This document shows, piece by piece, positions 17,333 to 25,473 of a stretch of 64,000 nt of DNA. The stretch spans positions 310,001 through 374,000 of the forward strand of contig NZ_AP022593.1 of the NCBI RefSeq assembly GCF_010731815.2, in the 5' to 3' direction. Numbering within the stretch: position 1 is the first letter of the stretch; the number at the start of each line of letters is the position of its first letter. Under the pieces are notes generated by a model. The model saw nothing but the letters and a program-made list of their open reading frames with translations. It was not told the origin of the DNA and made no database searches. The position numbers and the translations under genes are program-made. This DNA comes from Mycolicibacterium arabiense (lineage in GTDB: Bacteria > Actinomycetota > Actinomycetes > Mycobacteriales > Mycobacteriaceae).

Positions 17333-19029
17333 CGTATGTGATCACGCAGAACTGCTGCAACGACGCCAGTTGCGTACAAGCATGCCCCGTCGGATGCATC
17401 CACCCCACGCCGGAGGAACCGGGCTACCTCGCCGCGGAAATGCTCTACATCGACCCCGACGCGTGCATCGATTGCGCCGCCTGCGTCGACGCATGCCCGG
17501 TGAATGCCGTGTACGCCGAAGACGAGCTGCCCCAGGACCTCCGGGCGTACCTCGCCATCAACGCCGACTACTACAAAGACAATCCGGTAGAGCACCGGCC
17601 CGTGTCGATCCCCGATCCGCCACCGCTGCCGGCGTCGGACCAGCCGCTGCGCGTGGCCATTGTGGGCGCGGGCCCGAGTGGGTTCTATGCCGCGGCTGAG
17701 CTGTTTGCCAATGGCGTGCGCCACGTGGAGGTGTCGATGTTCGAACGGCTGCCCGTTCCCTTCGGACTGGTCCGCCACGGTGTGGCACCCGATCATCAAC
17801 ACACCAAGGAGATCGACCAGCTGTTTCGCCGTGTCGCAGCACATCGCGATTTCGCCACGTTCTACAACGTCGACATCGGCACGCACGTGACCCATGCCGA
17901 TCTCAGCGCCCACCACCACGCCGTGATCTACACCAGCGGAGCCGCGCACGCTCGCCCTCTCGGAATCCCCGGCGAGGACTTGCCCGGCAGCCACTCGGCG
18001 ACGGATTTCGTCGCTTGGTACAACGGCCATCCCGACTTTGCCGATGCATCGTTCGATCTGTCGGGTGAGCGCGCCGTCGTCGTGGGCAACGGTAACGTCG
18101 CCCTCGACGTGGCCAGGGTGTTGTTGCAGGATCCGGAGAGGTTGGCCCGAACCGACATCGCCGATCATGCGATCGCTGCGTTGCGCGAGAGCAACATTCG
18201 CGAGGTCGTCCTGCTCGGCCGCCGTGACTCCACCCACGCCGCGTACACCACGCCCGAACTGCTCGGCTTCGCGGCGCTCGACGGTATCGACATCGTGGTC
18301 GAATCCGGTGACAGCCAGGCCGGCCCGCCCGCAGAGGACTTCGTCGGACGCTGGAAAGCCCGCGCCCTCGACGACGTTGTTCGCGTAGGGCAGCGCCAGG
18401 CCACCTCGAACAGGCGCCTGGTACTGCGATTCCTGGTGTCCCCGGTGGCCATCGTGGGAACCGATCGGGTCGAGGCCGTCGACATAGCGCGCAACCGGAT
18501 GGTCGTCGACGGCGACGGCAACGCGGTTGCCGAGGCCACGGAACACGTCGAGACCATTGATACGGGTCTGCTGTTGCGGTCCATCGGCTACCGCGGCCAA
18601 GCGCTGGTGGACCTGCCCTTCGACGCCAGGACCGGGACGTTGCCCAACCGGGATGGACGCGTCATCGACCCGGCGACCGGCGCCGTGTTGCGCGGCACCT
18701 ACACCGCCGGCTGGATCAAGCGTGGCCCCTCCGGAGTCATCGGCACCAACCGTGCCGACGCCGCAAGCACCGTCGAGGCAGTGCTCGATGATTACCGCCG
18801 GGGCCGGCTCGACACGCCAACCGGGACCGCCGCGGAACTGGTCGACCTCGTCGCAGTGCGCCAACCCCAACGCGTCGACCGCGCGCGCTGGCAGCAGATC
18901 GACGAACAGGAAACCGCGCGGGGCCGCGCGCAAGACCGGCCCCGCGTCAAGTTCACCAGCACCGACGACATGCTGGTGACCGCGCAAACTCGCGGCGGCG
19001 CTACCTCGAGTACGCAGACTGGCGAATGA
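17329..19029 (+). CDS. fprB: Ferredoxin-ferredoxin:NADP reductase fusion, FprB-like
   Basis: The protein has 566 residues from GTG 17329, which overlaps the previous stop (GTGA). Residues 1-60 are a bacterial ferredoxin with two cysteine groups (around C9-C23; and C46-x2-C49-x2-C52-x3-C56), so two Fe-S clusters are expected. From about 105 onward it is an adrenodoxin-reductase-type FAD/NADP flavoprotein: GAGPSG at 113, LPVPFGLVRHGVAPDH, and VVGNGNVALDVARVL for NADPH. This layout equals mycobacterial FprB. Its place behind a molybdopterin oxidoreductase suggests that it shuttles electrons between NADP(H) and that enzyme. It may be a paralogue of the housekeeping fprB. Confidence 0.9.
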   Translation: MTYVITQNCCNDASCVQACPVGCIHPTPEEPGYLAAEMLYIDPDACIDCAACVDACPVNAVYAEDELPQDLRAYLAINADYYKDNPVEHRPVSIPDPPPLPASDQPLRVAIVGAGPSGFYAAAELFANGVRHVEVSMFERLPVPFGLVRHGVAPDHQHTKEIDQLFRRVAAHRDFATFYNVDIGTHVTHADLSAHHHAVIYTSGAAHARPLGIPGEDLPGSHSATDFVAWYNGHPDFADASFDLSGERAVVVGNGNVALDVARVLLQDPERLARTDIADHAIAALRESNIREVVLLGRRDSTHAAYTTPELLGFAALDGIDIVVESGDSQAGPPAEDFVGRWKARALDDVVRVGQRQATSNRRLVLRFLVSPVAIVGTDRVEAVDIARNRMVVDGDGNAVAEATEHVETIDTGLLLRSIGYRGQALVDLPFDARTGTLPNRDGRVIDPATGAVLRGTYTAGWIKRGPSGVIGTNRADAASTVEAVLDDYRRGRLDTPTGTAAELVDLVAVRQPQRVDRARWQQIDEQETARGRAQDRPRVKFTSTDDMLVTAQTRGGATSSTQTGE

Positions 19030-19110
19030 CGAACTCTGCTGTATCGAACGGTGATTCGGCCCCGCCGGTCACTGCTTCGCCGCGGCAGCGAGAGAAGGCC
19101 CGTCGGATTC

Positions 19111-20475
19111 TCAGCGACAACCGCACAGCCGCAGCACCGTAGCGAGCGCGTCGAGCGCCGGTTTGGCGACGTCCTGCATGGTGCCGGTCGACATCAAGGC
19201 GAAGGTCAGTGCGCGGCCATCGACGTCGACGACGTATCCGGCGAGGGCGTTCACGTTGTCCAACGTGCCGGTCTTGGCGCGGACCCAGCCGGCCCCGGGT
19301 GAGGGGGCCACGAACCGGTCCCATAGCGTTCCGCTTCCGCCCCCGACGGCGAGGTCGTCCACCATTGCGCGCAGCTTCTCGGACTGCTCACCGGTGCCCG
19401 TGGCCGCGGTGACGACGTCGTCGACGACCCGGGCGGGGATCCGGTCGTCGGTCGACAGACCGCTGAGGTCAGACAGGTCCAGCCCGTCGAGGTCGACGCC
19501 CGCTTCGACGAGTACGTCGGTCACCGCCTCGACGGCCCCGTCGAACGTCGCGGGCTTGCCTCTGACGAGCGCGACCTCCCGCGCGATGGTCTCCGCGGTG
19601 ACGTCGTCGGAGAGCACCATCATCTGATGCAGGCGCACGCTGAGCGGTGCCGACCACACGGTCGCAACGGGACTGGCACCCGGCGGTGCCTGGCCGGCCG
19701 TCACCGCCGACGGGTCGACCCCGAGCCGGTCGGCCAGCGCGCGGCCGGTGTCGAGTGCAGGTGTGGCGGTGCGGGGGGAGTACGTGACCAACGGTTGTCT
19801 GCGGCCGCCGTCGAGCATCACCGGCTCGATCGGGGCGATGCTGCCGCCCTCGATGTCGACGGGGTTCCATCCGCGGGCCATGGTGGGCCCGGGGAACAGC
19901 GCGGTGTCGACCACGACGCTCTGCGCGGAGACGCCCGATGCGAGTACCTGCTCAGCGAGGTCGTCGAGGCGCGGGGCATCGACGTAGTAGCCGGTTTCGC
20001 CCACGGGCTGGGCCGTGAGGGTCGGGTCACCGCCGCCCACGAGCACGACCTGGCCCGGGACGGAGCCGGGCACCACCGTGGTCGCCACGCGGTGTGCGGG
20101 TGACAGCGCCAGCAGCGCGGCCGCCGCAGTGAGCACCTTCGTCACCGAACCGGGCGTCTGCGGCAGGTCCGGGTTCTGCTGCCACAGTACGTCACCGGTG
20201 GTCGCGTCGGCGACGCGACCGGTCAGTAGGCCGAGATCGGGGTTCGCCAGAGTGGGCGCCAACGCCGCAGCCAGACCGGCCGAGGTGGGTATGGGGGCGT
20301 CGGGGGAGAGCGTCGCGAACGGGGCTGCGGCGGCTGGCGACGGCCGGGGATCGGACGTCACGGCCTCGCCTGCGCCGAAGTAGTCGCCGCGTGTGACGGC
20401 GACCGCGCCGACGGTCGAGGCGGCCAATACGACGACGACGGCAGCGATGACAGTCGCTCGCCGCCGTGTGGTCAC
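19111..20475 (-). CDS. D-alanyl-D-alanine carboxypeptidase/endopeptidase, PBP4 (DacB) family
   Basis: The protein has 454 residues from GTG 20475. A membrane anchor or signal sequence occupies about residues 8-28. The penicillin-binding motifs are SxxK (S110-V-T-K113) with the nucleophilic serine, SDD at 289-291 where SxN is usual, and KTG at 401-403. The long insert between motifs 1 and 2 is typical of class C low-molecular-mass PBPs. It trims or cleaves peptidoglycan cross-links outside the membrane. It resembles M. tuberculosis Rv3627c. Asp in place of the usual Asn in motif 2 is the one oddity. Confidence 0.9.
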   Translation of the reverse strand: MTTRRRATVIAAVVVVLAASTVGAVAVTRGDYFGAGEAVTSDPRPSPAAAAPFATLSPDAPIPTSAGLAAALAPTLANPDLGLLTGRVADATTGDVLWQQNPDLPQTPGSVTKVLTAAAALLALSPAHRVATTVVPGSVPGQVVLVGGGDPTLTAQPVGETGYYVDAPRLDDLAEQVLASGVSAQSVVVDTALFPGPTMARGWNPVDIEGGSIAPIEPVMLDGGRRQPLVTYSPRTATPALDTGRALADRLGVDPSAVTAGQAPPGASPVATVWSAPLSVRLHQMMVLSDDVTAETIAREVALVRGKPATFDGAVEAVTDVLVEAGVDLDGLDLSDLSGLSTDDRIPARVVDDVVTAATGTGEQSEKLRAMVDDLAVGGGSGTLWDRFVAPSPGAGWVRAKTGTLDNVNALAGYVVDVDGRALTFALMSTGTMQDVAKPALDALATVLRLCGCR

Positions 20476-20523
20476 GCCCGATTGTCGACTACGCGACTCG
20501 TCGTGGGCAAACCAACGACACCG

Positions 20524-21153
20524 TCACTTGGTGCCGAACATGCGGTCACCCGCGTCGCCCATGCCCGGCACGATGTATCCGTGCTCGTCGAGTTCACGGT
20601 CGACTGCGGCGGTGTAGATGGGGACGTCCGGGTGTTCGGCGTGCAACGCGGCGATGCCCTCGGGGCACGCCAGCAGGCACACGAACTTGATAGACTTGGG
20701 TCCGGACTCCTTGAGTCGCTCGACGGCGGCGACAGCGGAGTGTCCGGTTGCGAGCATCGGATCCACGACCACGACGTCGCGCTCGTCGAGGTCGGTGGGC
20801 AGCTTGAAGTAGTACTCGACGGCGATCAGCGTCTTCGGGTCGCGGTACAGGCCGATGTGCCCGACCCGAGCGCCGGGTACCACCGCCAGCATCCCGTCGA
20901 GGATGCCGCTGCCCGCCCGCAGGATCGACACGAACACCAGCTTCTTGCCGTCGATGGCCTTGCCGCGTGTCACCTCCAGCGGCGTCTCGACCTCGACCTC
21001 GTGCATCGGGATGTCCCGCAGCACCTCGTAGGCCATCAGCATCGACACCTCGTGCAGGAGTTCGCGGAAGCTCTTCGTACTGGCGTCCTTTCGGCGCATC
21101 AACGTCAGCTTGTGCTGCACCAGCGGGTGGTCCACCAGATGCACCTCGGTCAT
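20524..21153 (-). CDS. upp: Uracil phosphoribosyltransferase
   Basis: The protein has 209 residues, the usual Upp length. [20 protein letters not shown] at the start, [13 protein letters not shown], the PRPP-binding [16 protein letters not shown], and the C-terminal [18 protein letters not shown] are all diagnostic. It converts uracil and PRPP to UMP. Its ATG shares one base with the TGA of the DUF1688 gene (TGATG at 21153). In this operon it corresponds to URC6 of the URC pathway, so it may feed UMP formed from uracil into degradation as well as serve salvage. Confidence 0.96.
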   Translation of the reverse strand: MTEVHLVDHPLVQHKLTLMRRKDASTKSFRELLHEVSMLMAYEVLRDIPMHEVEVETPLEVTRGKAIDGKKLVFVSILRAGSGILDGMLAVVPGARVGHIGLYRDPKTLIAVEYYFKLPTDLDERDVVVVDPMLATGHSAVAAVERLKESGPKSIKFVCLLACPEGIAALHAEHPDVPIYTAAVDRELDEHGYIVPGMGDAGDRMFGTK

Positions 21154-22355
21154 CAGAACACCGTCCCGTCGCTGTCGATGGTCAGAGGCGGCAGGCCGCC
21201 GCGCAACTGCTGGGCCAGAATTCGGCCGGTCGCCCACGTGCCACCCTCCAGCACGCAGGCCAGGGGGACGTCGACACCCAGTTCGCCGCGAACGAGGTCG
21301 GCGAGTTCGTCGAGCAGGGCGACGGTGAGCGCGCGCCATTCGACGACGAGTTCGTCGCCAGCCGACCACGTGCGCGAAGCCCATTCCGGATCGCGCAGAG
21401 CGAGCACGCCAGTGTCGAGAAGTAGTCCTCCGTTGCGGTATTCGGGCAAGCCGGTCAGTGCGTCGAGACCGTCGACGGTGACCCCGGCCCACTGGAACGG
21501 CTCGAGGAGTGAGTAGGTGAGCCACTGGGAGAGCTTGTGGAACGGCACCCAGCCTGCCGTGAGCCCCGGCCCCGGGACCGCGTCGTGGCGCCAGCAGTCG
21601 CCGAGTGCGACACCGTCGATCGCGTTGGCCGCTGGCCAGATGTTCGACAGCGACGACAGGAGCGCGGTGAGGATGGCGTGCGCGGCGACGTGACCGTCTG
21701 CTCCGACGAGGGCACCCGCCATGCCACCCGGGCGCGCCGGGCTGCCGAAGACGTCCGGTCGGTCGGCCAACGCGTCGCCGAGGCGGCGGAGCACCTCGAC
21801 ACGGCCGTCGAGCCCGACGAGCGGATTCGACGCGTCGGCCTGGAATGCCTTGCCGATGTCGTCGACGCGCAGGGCGCGCAGTCCGTCGGCGTCCGCGCGC
21901 AGCGGGTGCGACGGGTCGCTCGAGAACACACCCGCGGTGAAGGCGTGAAAGCTGGCGACGCCCAGCCCCTCCGAGCGCGAATACCGGTCGCCGCCGACCT
22001 CGCGGTAGTGCCAGTCCGGTCCGGCGCCGGCGTCGAGGAGCACGCTGACGACGGCCAGGTCGACCATCGCCCGCAGCCGCTCGCCCGACTCGGGCAGTGC
22101 GTCGTCGAGGATCGCCTTGCGGTCGACGTCACCCGCCTCGAAGTGGCGCCAGCGACTGTGGAACGGCACCGCCAGGTCGGGGTACCGGGTGCGCGTCGTC
22201 TCCGCCACGAGCGTGGCGGCGCCGGGCATCTCGTCGTCGTCGACGGTGAACCAGGGCGATTCGTCGGCACGCGCACGCGCCAGCAGCCAGGAGGCGCGCT
22301 CGCGAACGGCCGCGGTGGATCGCAGCGCGGTCGCCGCAGACTCCGGGCTGCTCAC
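21153..22355 (-). CDS. DUF1688 protein, URC4-like (uracil catabolism)
   Basis: The protein has 400 residues from GTG 22355, overlapping the stop of the upstream gene by GTGA. Segments such as [33 protein letters not shown] and [14 protein letters not shown] are those of DUF1688 proteins. In the yeast Lachancea kluyveri the family member URC4 is required to use uracil as nitrogen source with URC1 and a uracil phosphoribosyltransferase; its exact reaction is not settled as far as I know. The same three genes are adjacent here, which supports the assignment. Confidence 0.85.
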   Translation of the reverse strand: MSSPESAATALRSTAAVRERASWLLARARADESPWFTVDDDEMPGAATLVAETTRTRYPDLAVPFHSRWRHFEAGDVDRKAILDDALPESGERLRAMVDLAVVSVLLDAGAGPDWHYREVGGDRYSRSEGLGVASFHAFTAGVFSSDPSHPLRADADGLRALRVDDIGKAFQADASNPLVGLDGRVEVLRRLGDALADRPDVFGSPARPGGMAGALVGADGHVAAHAILTALLSSLSNIWPAANAIDGVALGDCWRHDAVPGPGLTAGWVPFHKLSQWLTYSLLEPFQWAGVTVDGLDALTGLPEYRNGGLLLDTGVLALRDPEWASRTWSAGDELVVEWRALTVALLDELADLVRGELGVDVPLACVLEGGTWATGRILAQQLRGGLPPLTIDSDGTVF

Positions 22356-23671
22356 GGGTTGGGCACGTCGAGTGGGTCCAGCGCGCCGAGTGCGTCCAGC
22401 GCATCGAGCCGCCGGCCCTTGGCCTTCTTGAGTTCGTCGGCGTCGGGTACCGGGCCAGGGGTGAAGTACCCGGCGGCCGTCTTGGCGTCGATCTCCACTC
22501 GCGCGTCGGGCGGGACCAGTTCGTCGGGGATGTTCACGCGCTCGCCGACGTCGATGCCGGACCCGGTGATGGCGTCGTACTTCATGTTGCTCATCGAGAC
22601 CAGACGGTGGATCTTGCGGATGCCGAGCCAGTGCAGGACGTCGGGCATGAGTTCCTGAAAGCGCATGTCCTGCACGCCCGCAACGCATTCGGTGCGGGCG
22701 AAGTACTGGTCTGCGGTGTCGCCGCCGGCCTGGCGCTTGCGCGCGTTGTACACCAGGAACTTCGTCACCTCGCCGAGTGCGCGACCCTCCTTGCGCGAGT
22801 ACGCGACGAGGCCGACGCCTCCGCGCTGTGCGCCGAGGATGCACTCCTCGATGGCGTGAGTCAGATAGGGCCGACACGTGCAGATGTCGGAACCGAATAC
22901 GTCGGAGCCGTTGCACTCGTCGTGCACGCGTGCCGTCAGTTCCACGGCGGGGTCTGCGAGATCGGCGGCATCGCCGAACACGTAGAGCGTCTGGCCACCC
23001 ACCGGCGGCAGGAACACGTCGAGATCCGAGCGCGTGACGAGTTCGGGGTACATGCCGCCCGTCTCCTCGAACAGCGCACGGCGCAGATCGGCCTCGGTGC
23101 AGCCGAAGCGGCGTGCGACGCCGGGCAGGTACCACACCGGCTCGATCGCCGCCTTGGTCACCAAGGCGGCGCCGCTGGCGAGCAGGAATCGGCCGTCCGG
23201 CCGCAGTCGGCCGCGTGCGATCGCGTCGGCGATCTCGGGGAGGATCACGTGCGCCTTGGTGACGGCGATCGTCGGCCGGATGTCGTAGCCCGCGGCGATC
23301 TCGTCGGCGAAGACGTCGACGACCGTGCCGCCCCAGGGGTCCAGGCTGACGATGGCCTCGGGGTCGCTCCACTGCGGGTGGGGCCCGATCACGTCGGTGG
23401 GCGAGGTGTTGGTCAGATCGGCGCGGTGCTCCCGCGACAGCGAACCCGCCGCGACGGCCAGGGCGCGGTACACGCCGTAGGAGCCGCTGTGGGTGCCGAC
23501 CACGTTCCGGTGCCCGCGGGTGGTGGTGGTGCCCACGACGGGGCCGCGTTCGGCAGCGGTGGCGGCACCCCAGGTGATCGGCATGGCGGCGTGGCCACCA
23601 CTGTGCGAGGTCAACCGGATGTGGCCGGCGGAGCGGGCAGGTGGTCGCACGGGTGTCACGTCAGCCGCCAT
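22352..23671 (-). CDS. GTP cyclohydrolase II-like protein, URC1-like (uracil catabolism)
   Basis: The protein has 439 residues, much longer than a stand-alone RibA. About residues 220-400 form a GTP cyclohydrolase II-like domain with the zinc cysteines C253, C264 and C266 (VHDECNGSDVFGSDICTC) and a LVAYSRKEGRALGEV segment. The N-terminal half (ITWGAATAAERGPVVG, ASGAALVTKAAIEPVWYLPG) is the extension found in URC1 proteins, not a DHBP synthase. Family knowledge says URC1 acts on a uracil-derived nucleotide in uracil degradation. It is the first gene of the three-gene operon; riboflavin synthesis is less likely given the neighbours. Confidence 0.85.
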   Translation of the reverse strand: MAADVTPVRPPARSAGHIRLTSHSGGHAAMPITWGAATAAERGPVVGTTTTRGHRNVVGTHSGSYGVYRALAVAAGSLSREHRADLTNTSPTDVIGPHPQWSDPEAIVSLDPWGGTVVDVFADEIAAGYDIRPTIAVTKAHVILPEIADAIARGRLRPDGRFLLASGAALVTKAAIEPVWYLPGVARRFGCTEADLRRALFEETGGMYPELVTRSDLDVFLPPVGGQTLYVFGDAADLADPAVELTARVHDECNGSDVFGSDICTCRPYLTHAIEECILGAQRGGVGLVAYSRKEGRALGEVTKFLVYNARKRQAGGDTADQYFARTECVAGVQDMRFQELMPDVLHWLGIRKIHRLVSMSNMKYDAITGSGIDVGERVNIPDELVPPDARVEIDAKTAAGYFTPGPVPDADELKKAKGRRLDALDALGALDPLDVPNP

Positions 23672-23689
23672 CGTGCCTCCTGTGGGGAA

Positions 23690-23708
23690 AGTCGCCAGCT
23701 TAGCGACT
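23690..23708. promoter_or_regulatory. Inverted repeat between the URC operon and MFS gene
   Basis: AGTCGCCAGCTTAGCGACT has perfect 6-bp arms (AGTCGC/GCGACT) around seven bases. It sits in the 73-bp gap between the divergent URC1 and MFS starts, so a regulator bound here would affect both. No regulator gene is adjacent. Confidence 0.5.
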
Positions 23709-23744
23709 CGTCGTCGTCACCGCCGGTCGACTACGTTGGCCGGG

Positions 23745-25115
23745 ATGTCCAGCGCCCGGAGTTCTCGGTCGTTTCCGCGGGGGATGACGCTGCTGGTGTC
23801 CGGGGCCTTGTTCATGGAGATCCTCGACGCCACGATCATCGCCCCGGCCGTTCCGCTGATGGCCGAGTCGTTCGGAGCGCAACCCGTCGACGTCGGCGTG
23901 GCGATCTCGGCCTACCTGGTGACCGTCGCCGTGTTGATTCCGGCCACCGGGTGGATGGCCGACCGGTTCGGCGTCCGCAGGGTGTTCCTGGTGGCGATCG
24001 CGTTGTTCACGATCGCCTCGATCGGTTGCGCGGCCAGCGCCTCGCTCCCGACGCTGGTGGCGATGCGCGTGCTGCAGGGGATCGGCGGCGCGATGATGGT
24101 GCCCGTCGGTCGGCTTGCGGTGCTGCGCAATTCGACCAAGTCCGACCTGGTGCACGCCATCGCCATGTTGACCTGGCCCGCGCTGACCGCACCCATTCTC
24201 GCCATTCCCCTCGGTGGGGCCATCGCGACGTTCGGGTCGTGGCGGTGGATCTTCGTGATCAACATTCCGATCGGCATCATCGGATTCCTGTTCGCGCTGC
24301 GCCTCATTCGCGGGTCCGCGGCGCCGGAGGCACGGCCGCTGAACTGGCGCGGACTGGTGCTGAGCGCGCTCGGCATCGCCACCGCGCTGATCACCGTCGA
24401 GCGGTTGCGGATGCACGGAGTCGAATGGCACACCGTCGCGATCGGTGCCTCGGCGGCCGGCCTGTTGCTGGGCTGCGCCGTACTGCACCTACTGCGGTCG
24501 TCGAACCCGCTGGTACAGCTGCGGGTCCTGCACGTGCGCACGCTGCGCATCACCGTCTCGGCCGGTGGCATCTACCGCGCGGTGATCTCCGCGGTGCCGT
24601 TTCTCCTCGCCCTGCAGTTCCAACTCGAGTTCGGTTGGTCGCCACTGGCGTCGGGCGCCGTGGTGGCCGCCTTGTTCCTCGGGAACGTGGCCATCAAGCC
24701 GGCGACCACTCCGCTGATGCGGCGCTTCGGAATCCGCAACGTGCTGATGGTCAACGCCTTCGCATCGGTCGGAGGCTTCGCCCTGCTGGCCGTGCTGCGA
24801 CCAAGCCTGCCCATCGCCGCGATCACGGCGATCGTGTTCGTCAGCGGCGCACTGCGGTCGATCGGGTTCACCGCGTACGCCACCCTGGCATTCTCCGACG
24901 TCCGGGGCGACGACCTGACGCACGCGAACACTCTGAACGCCACCGTGCAGGAGCTGGCGTCGGGCTTCGGCATCGCCATCGCCGCACTAGCCCTGAGCCT
25001 CCTCGGCTCCTATTCGTCGACCTATCTGTTCTTGGGCGTGCTGATGGCCGGCACGCTCGTCGAAGCGTTCCGACTACCGGGCGACGCAGGTCGGCACGTC
25101 AGCGCACAGGCCTGA
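23745..25115 (+). CDS. MFS transporter, DHA2-like
   Basis: The protein has 456 residues from ATG 23745. It carries FMEILDATIIAPAVPLMAE in helix 1 (the D-T-TIV-type motif of DHA2 proteins), motif A in GWMADRFGVRRVF, and a helix-5 motif C region (MLTWPALTAPILAIPLGGAI). About fourteen membrane segments are plausible. The family exports drugs and other small molecules by proton antiport. It is divergent from the uracil catabolism operon and shares its control region, so a link to pyrimidine metabolites is possible but unproven. Confidence 0.83.
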   Translation: MSSARSSRSFPRGMTLLVSGALFMEILDATIIAPAVPLMAESFGAQPVDVGVAISAYLVTVAVLIPATGWMADRFGVRRVFLVAIALFTIASIGCAASASLPTLVAMRVLQGIGGAMMVPVGRLAVLRNSTKSDLVHAIAMLTWPALTAPILAIPLGGAIATFGSWRWIFVINIPIGIIGFLFALRLIRGSAAPEARPLNWRGLVLSALGIATALITVERLRMHGVEWHTVAIGASAAGLLLGCAVLHLLRSSNPLVQLRVLHVRTLRITVSAGGIYRAVISAVPFLLALQFQLEFGWSPLASGAVVAALFLGNVAIKPATTPLMRRFGIRNVLMVNAFASVGGFALLAVLRPSLPIAAITAIVFVSGALRSIGFTAYATLAFSDVRGDDLTHANTLNATVQELASGFGIAIAALALSLLGSYSSTYLFLGVLMAGTLVEAFRLPGDAGRHVSAQA

Positions 25116-25125
25116 TGGAGCCTGC

Positions 25126-25380
25126 TCAAGGCGCTTCGGGCGTCGTCGCGGTCACGGGCGGGGTGGCGACCTCTGGGGAGTCCGGTGCGGCGGATGCACC
25201 GGGATCCACAGTCGGCTCGATCAGCGTCATCTCCGACGTCGTCACCGGACCCGGCGGGGCGGGCTCGGGTTCTTCGGCCTGGCTCGCGCCGCTGAAGCCC
25301 ACTGCTACCGCGGCGGCGACTGTGGCCGTCGCTCCGGTCAGACCCATCAACTTCTTCGTCCGAGTGCGCACCACGACCAT
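25126..25380 (-). CDS. Small secreted Pro/Thr-rich protein of unknown function
   Basis: The protein has 84 residues from ATG 25380, chosen because AGAGGAG lies directly upstream; an earlier in-frame ATG at 25407 lacks this. The start (RTRTKKLMGL, then a run of Ala/Val/Gly ending GASQAEE) is a signal peptide with cleavage likely after ASQA. The mature part is acidic and rich in Pro, Thr and Ala with no recognisable fold. It is convergent with the MFS gene, ending 10 bp away. I do not recognise a family. Confidence 0.6.
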   Translation of the reverse strand: MVVVRTRTKKLMGLTGATATVAAAVAVGFSGASQAEEPEPAPPGPVTTSEMTLIEPTVDPGASAAPDSPEVATPPVTATTPEAP

Positions 25381-25473
25381 CACTCCTCTTACTCCGGTGG
25401 CGGCCACGTTGCCGCCGTCACACGAACGGCTACCCCGCAGCGGATCCGGATATGCAGACGGTTCGTGGTCGGC

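Noticed and set aside
22352..23671. Riboflavin biosynthesis role for the GTP cyclohydrolase II-like gene
   Set aside because: The long N-terminal extension and its DUF1688 and upp neighbours fit URC1; no other riboflavin gene is present.
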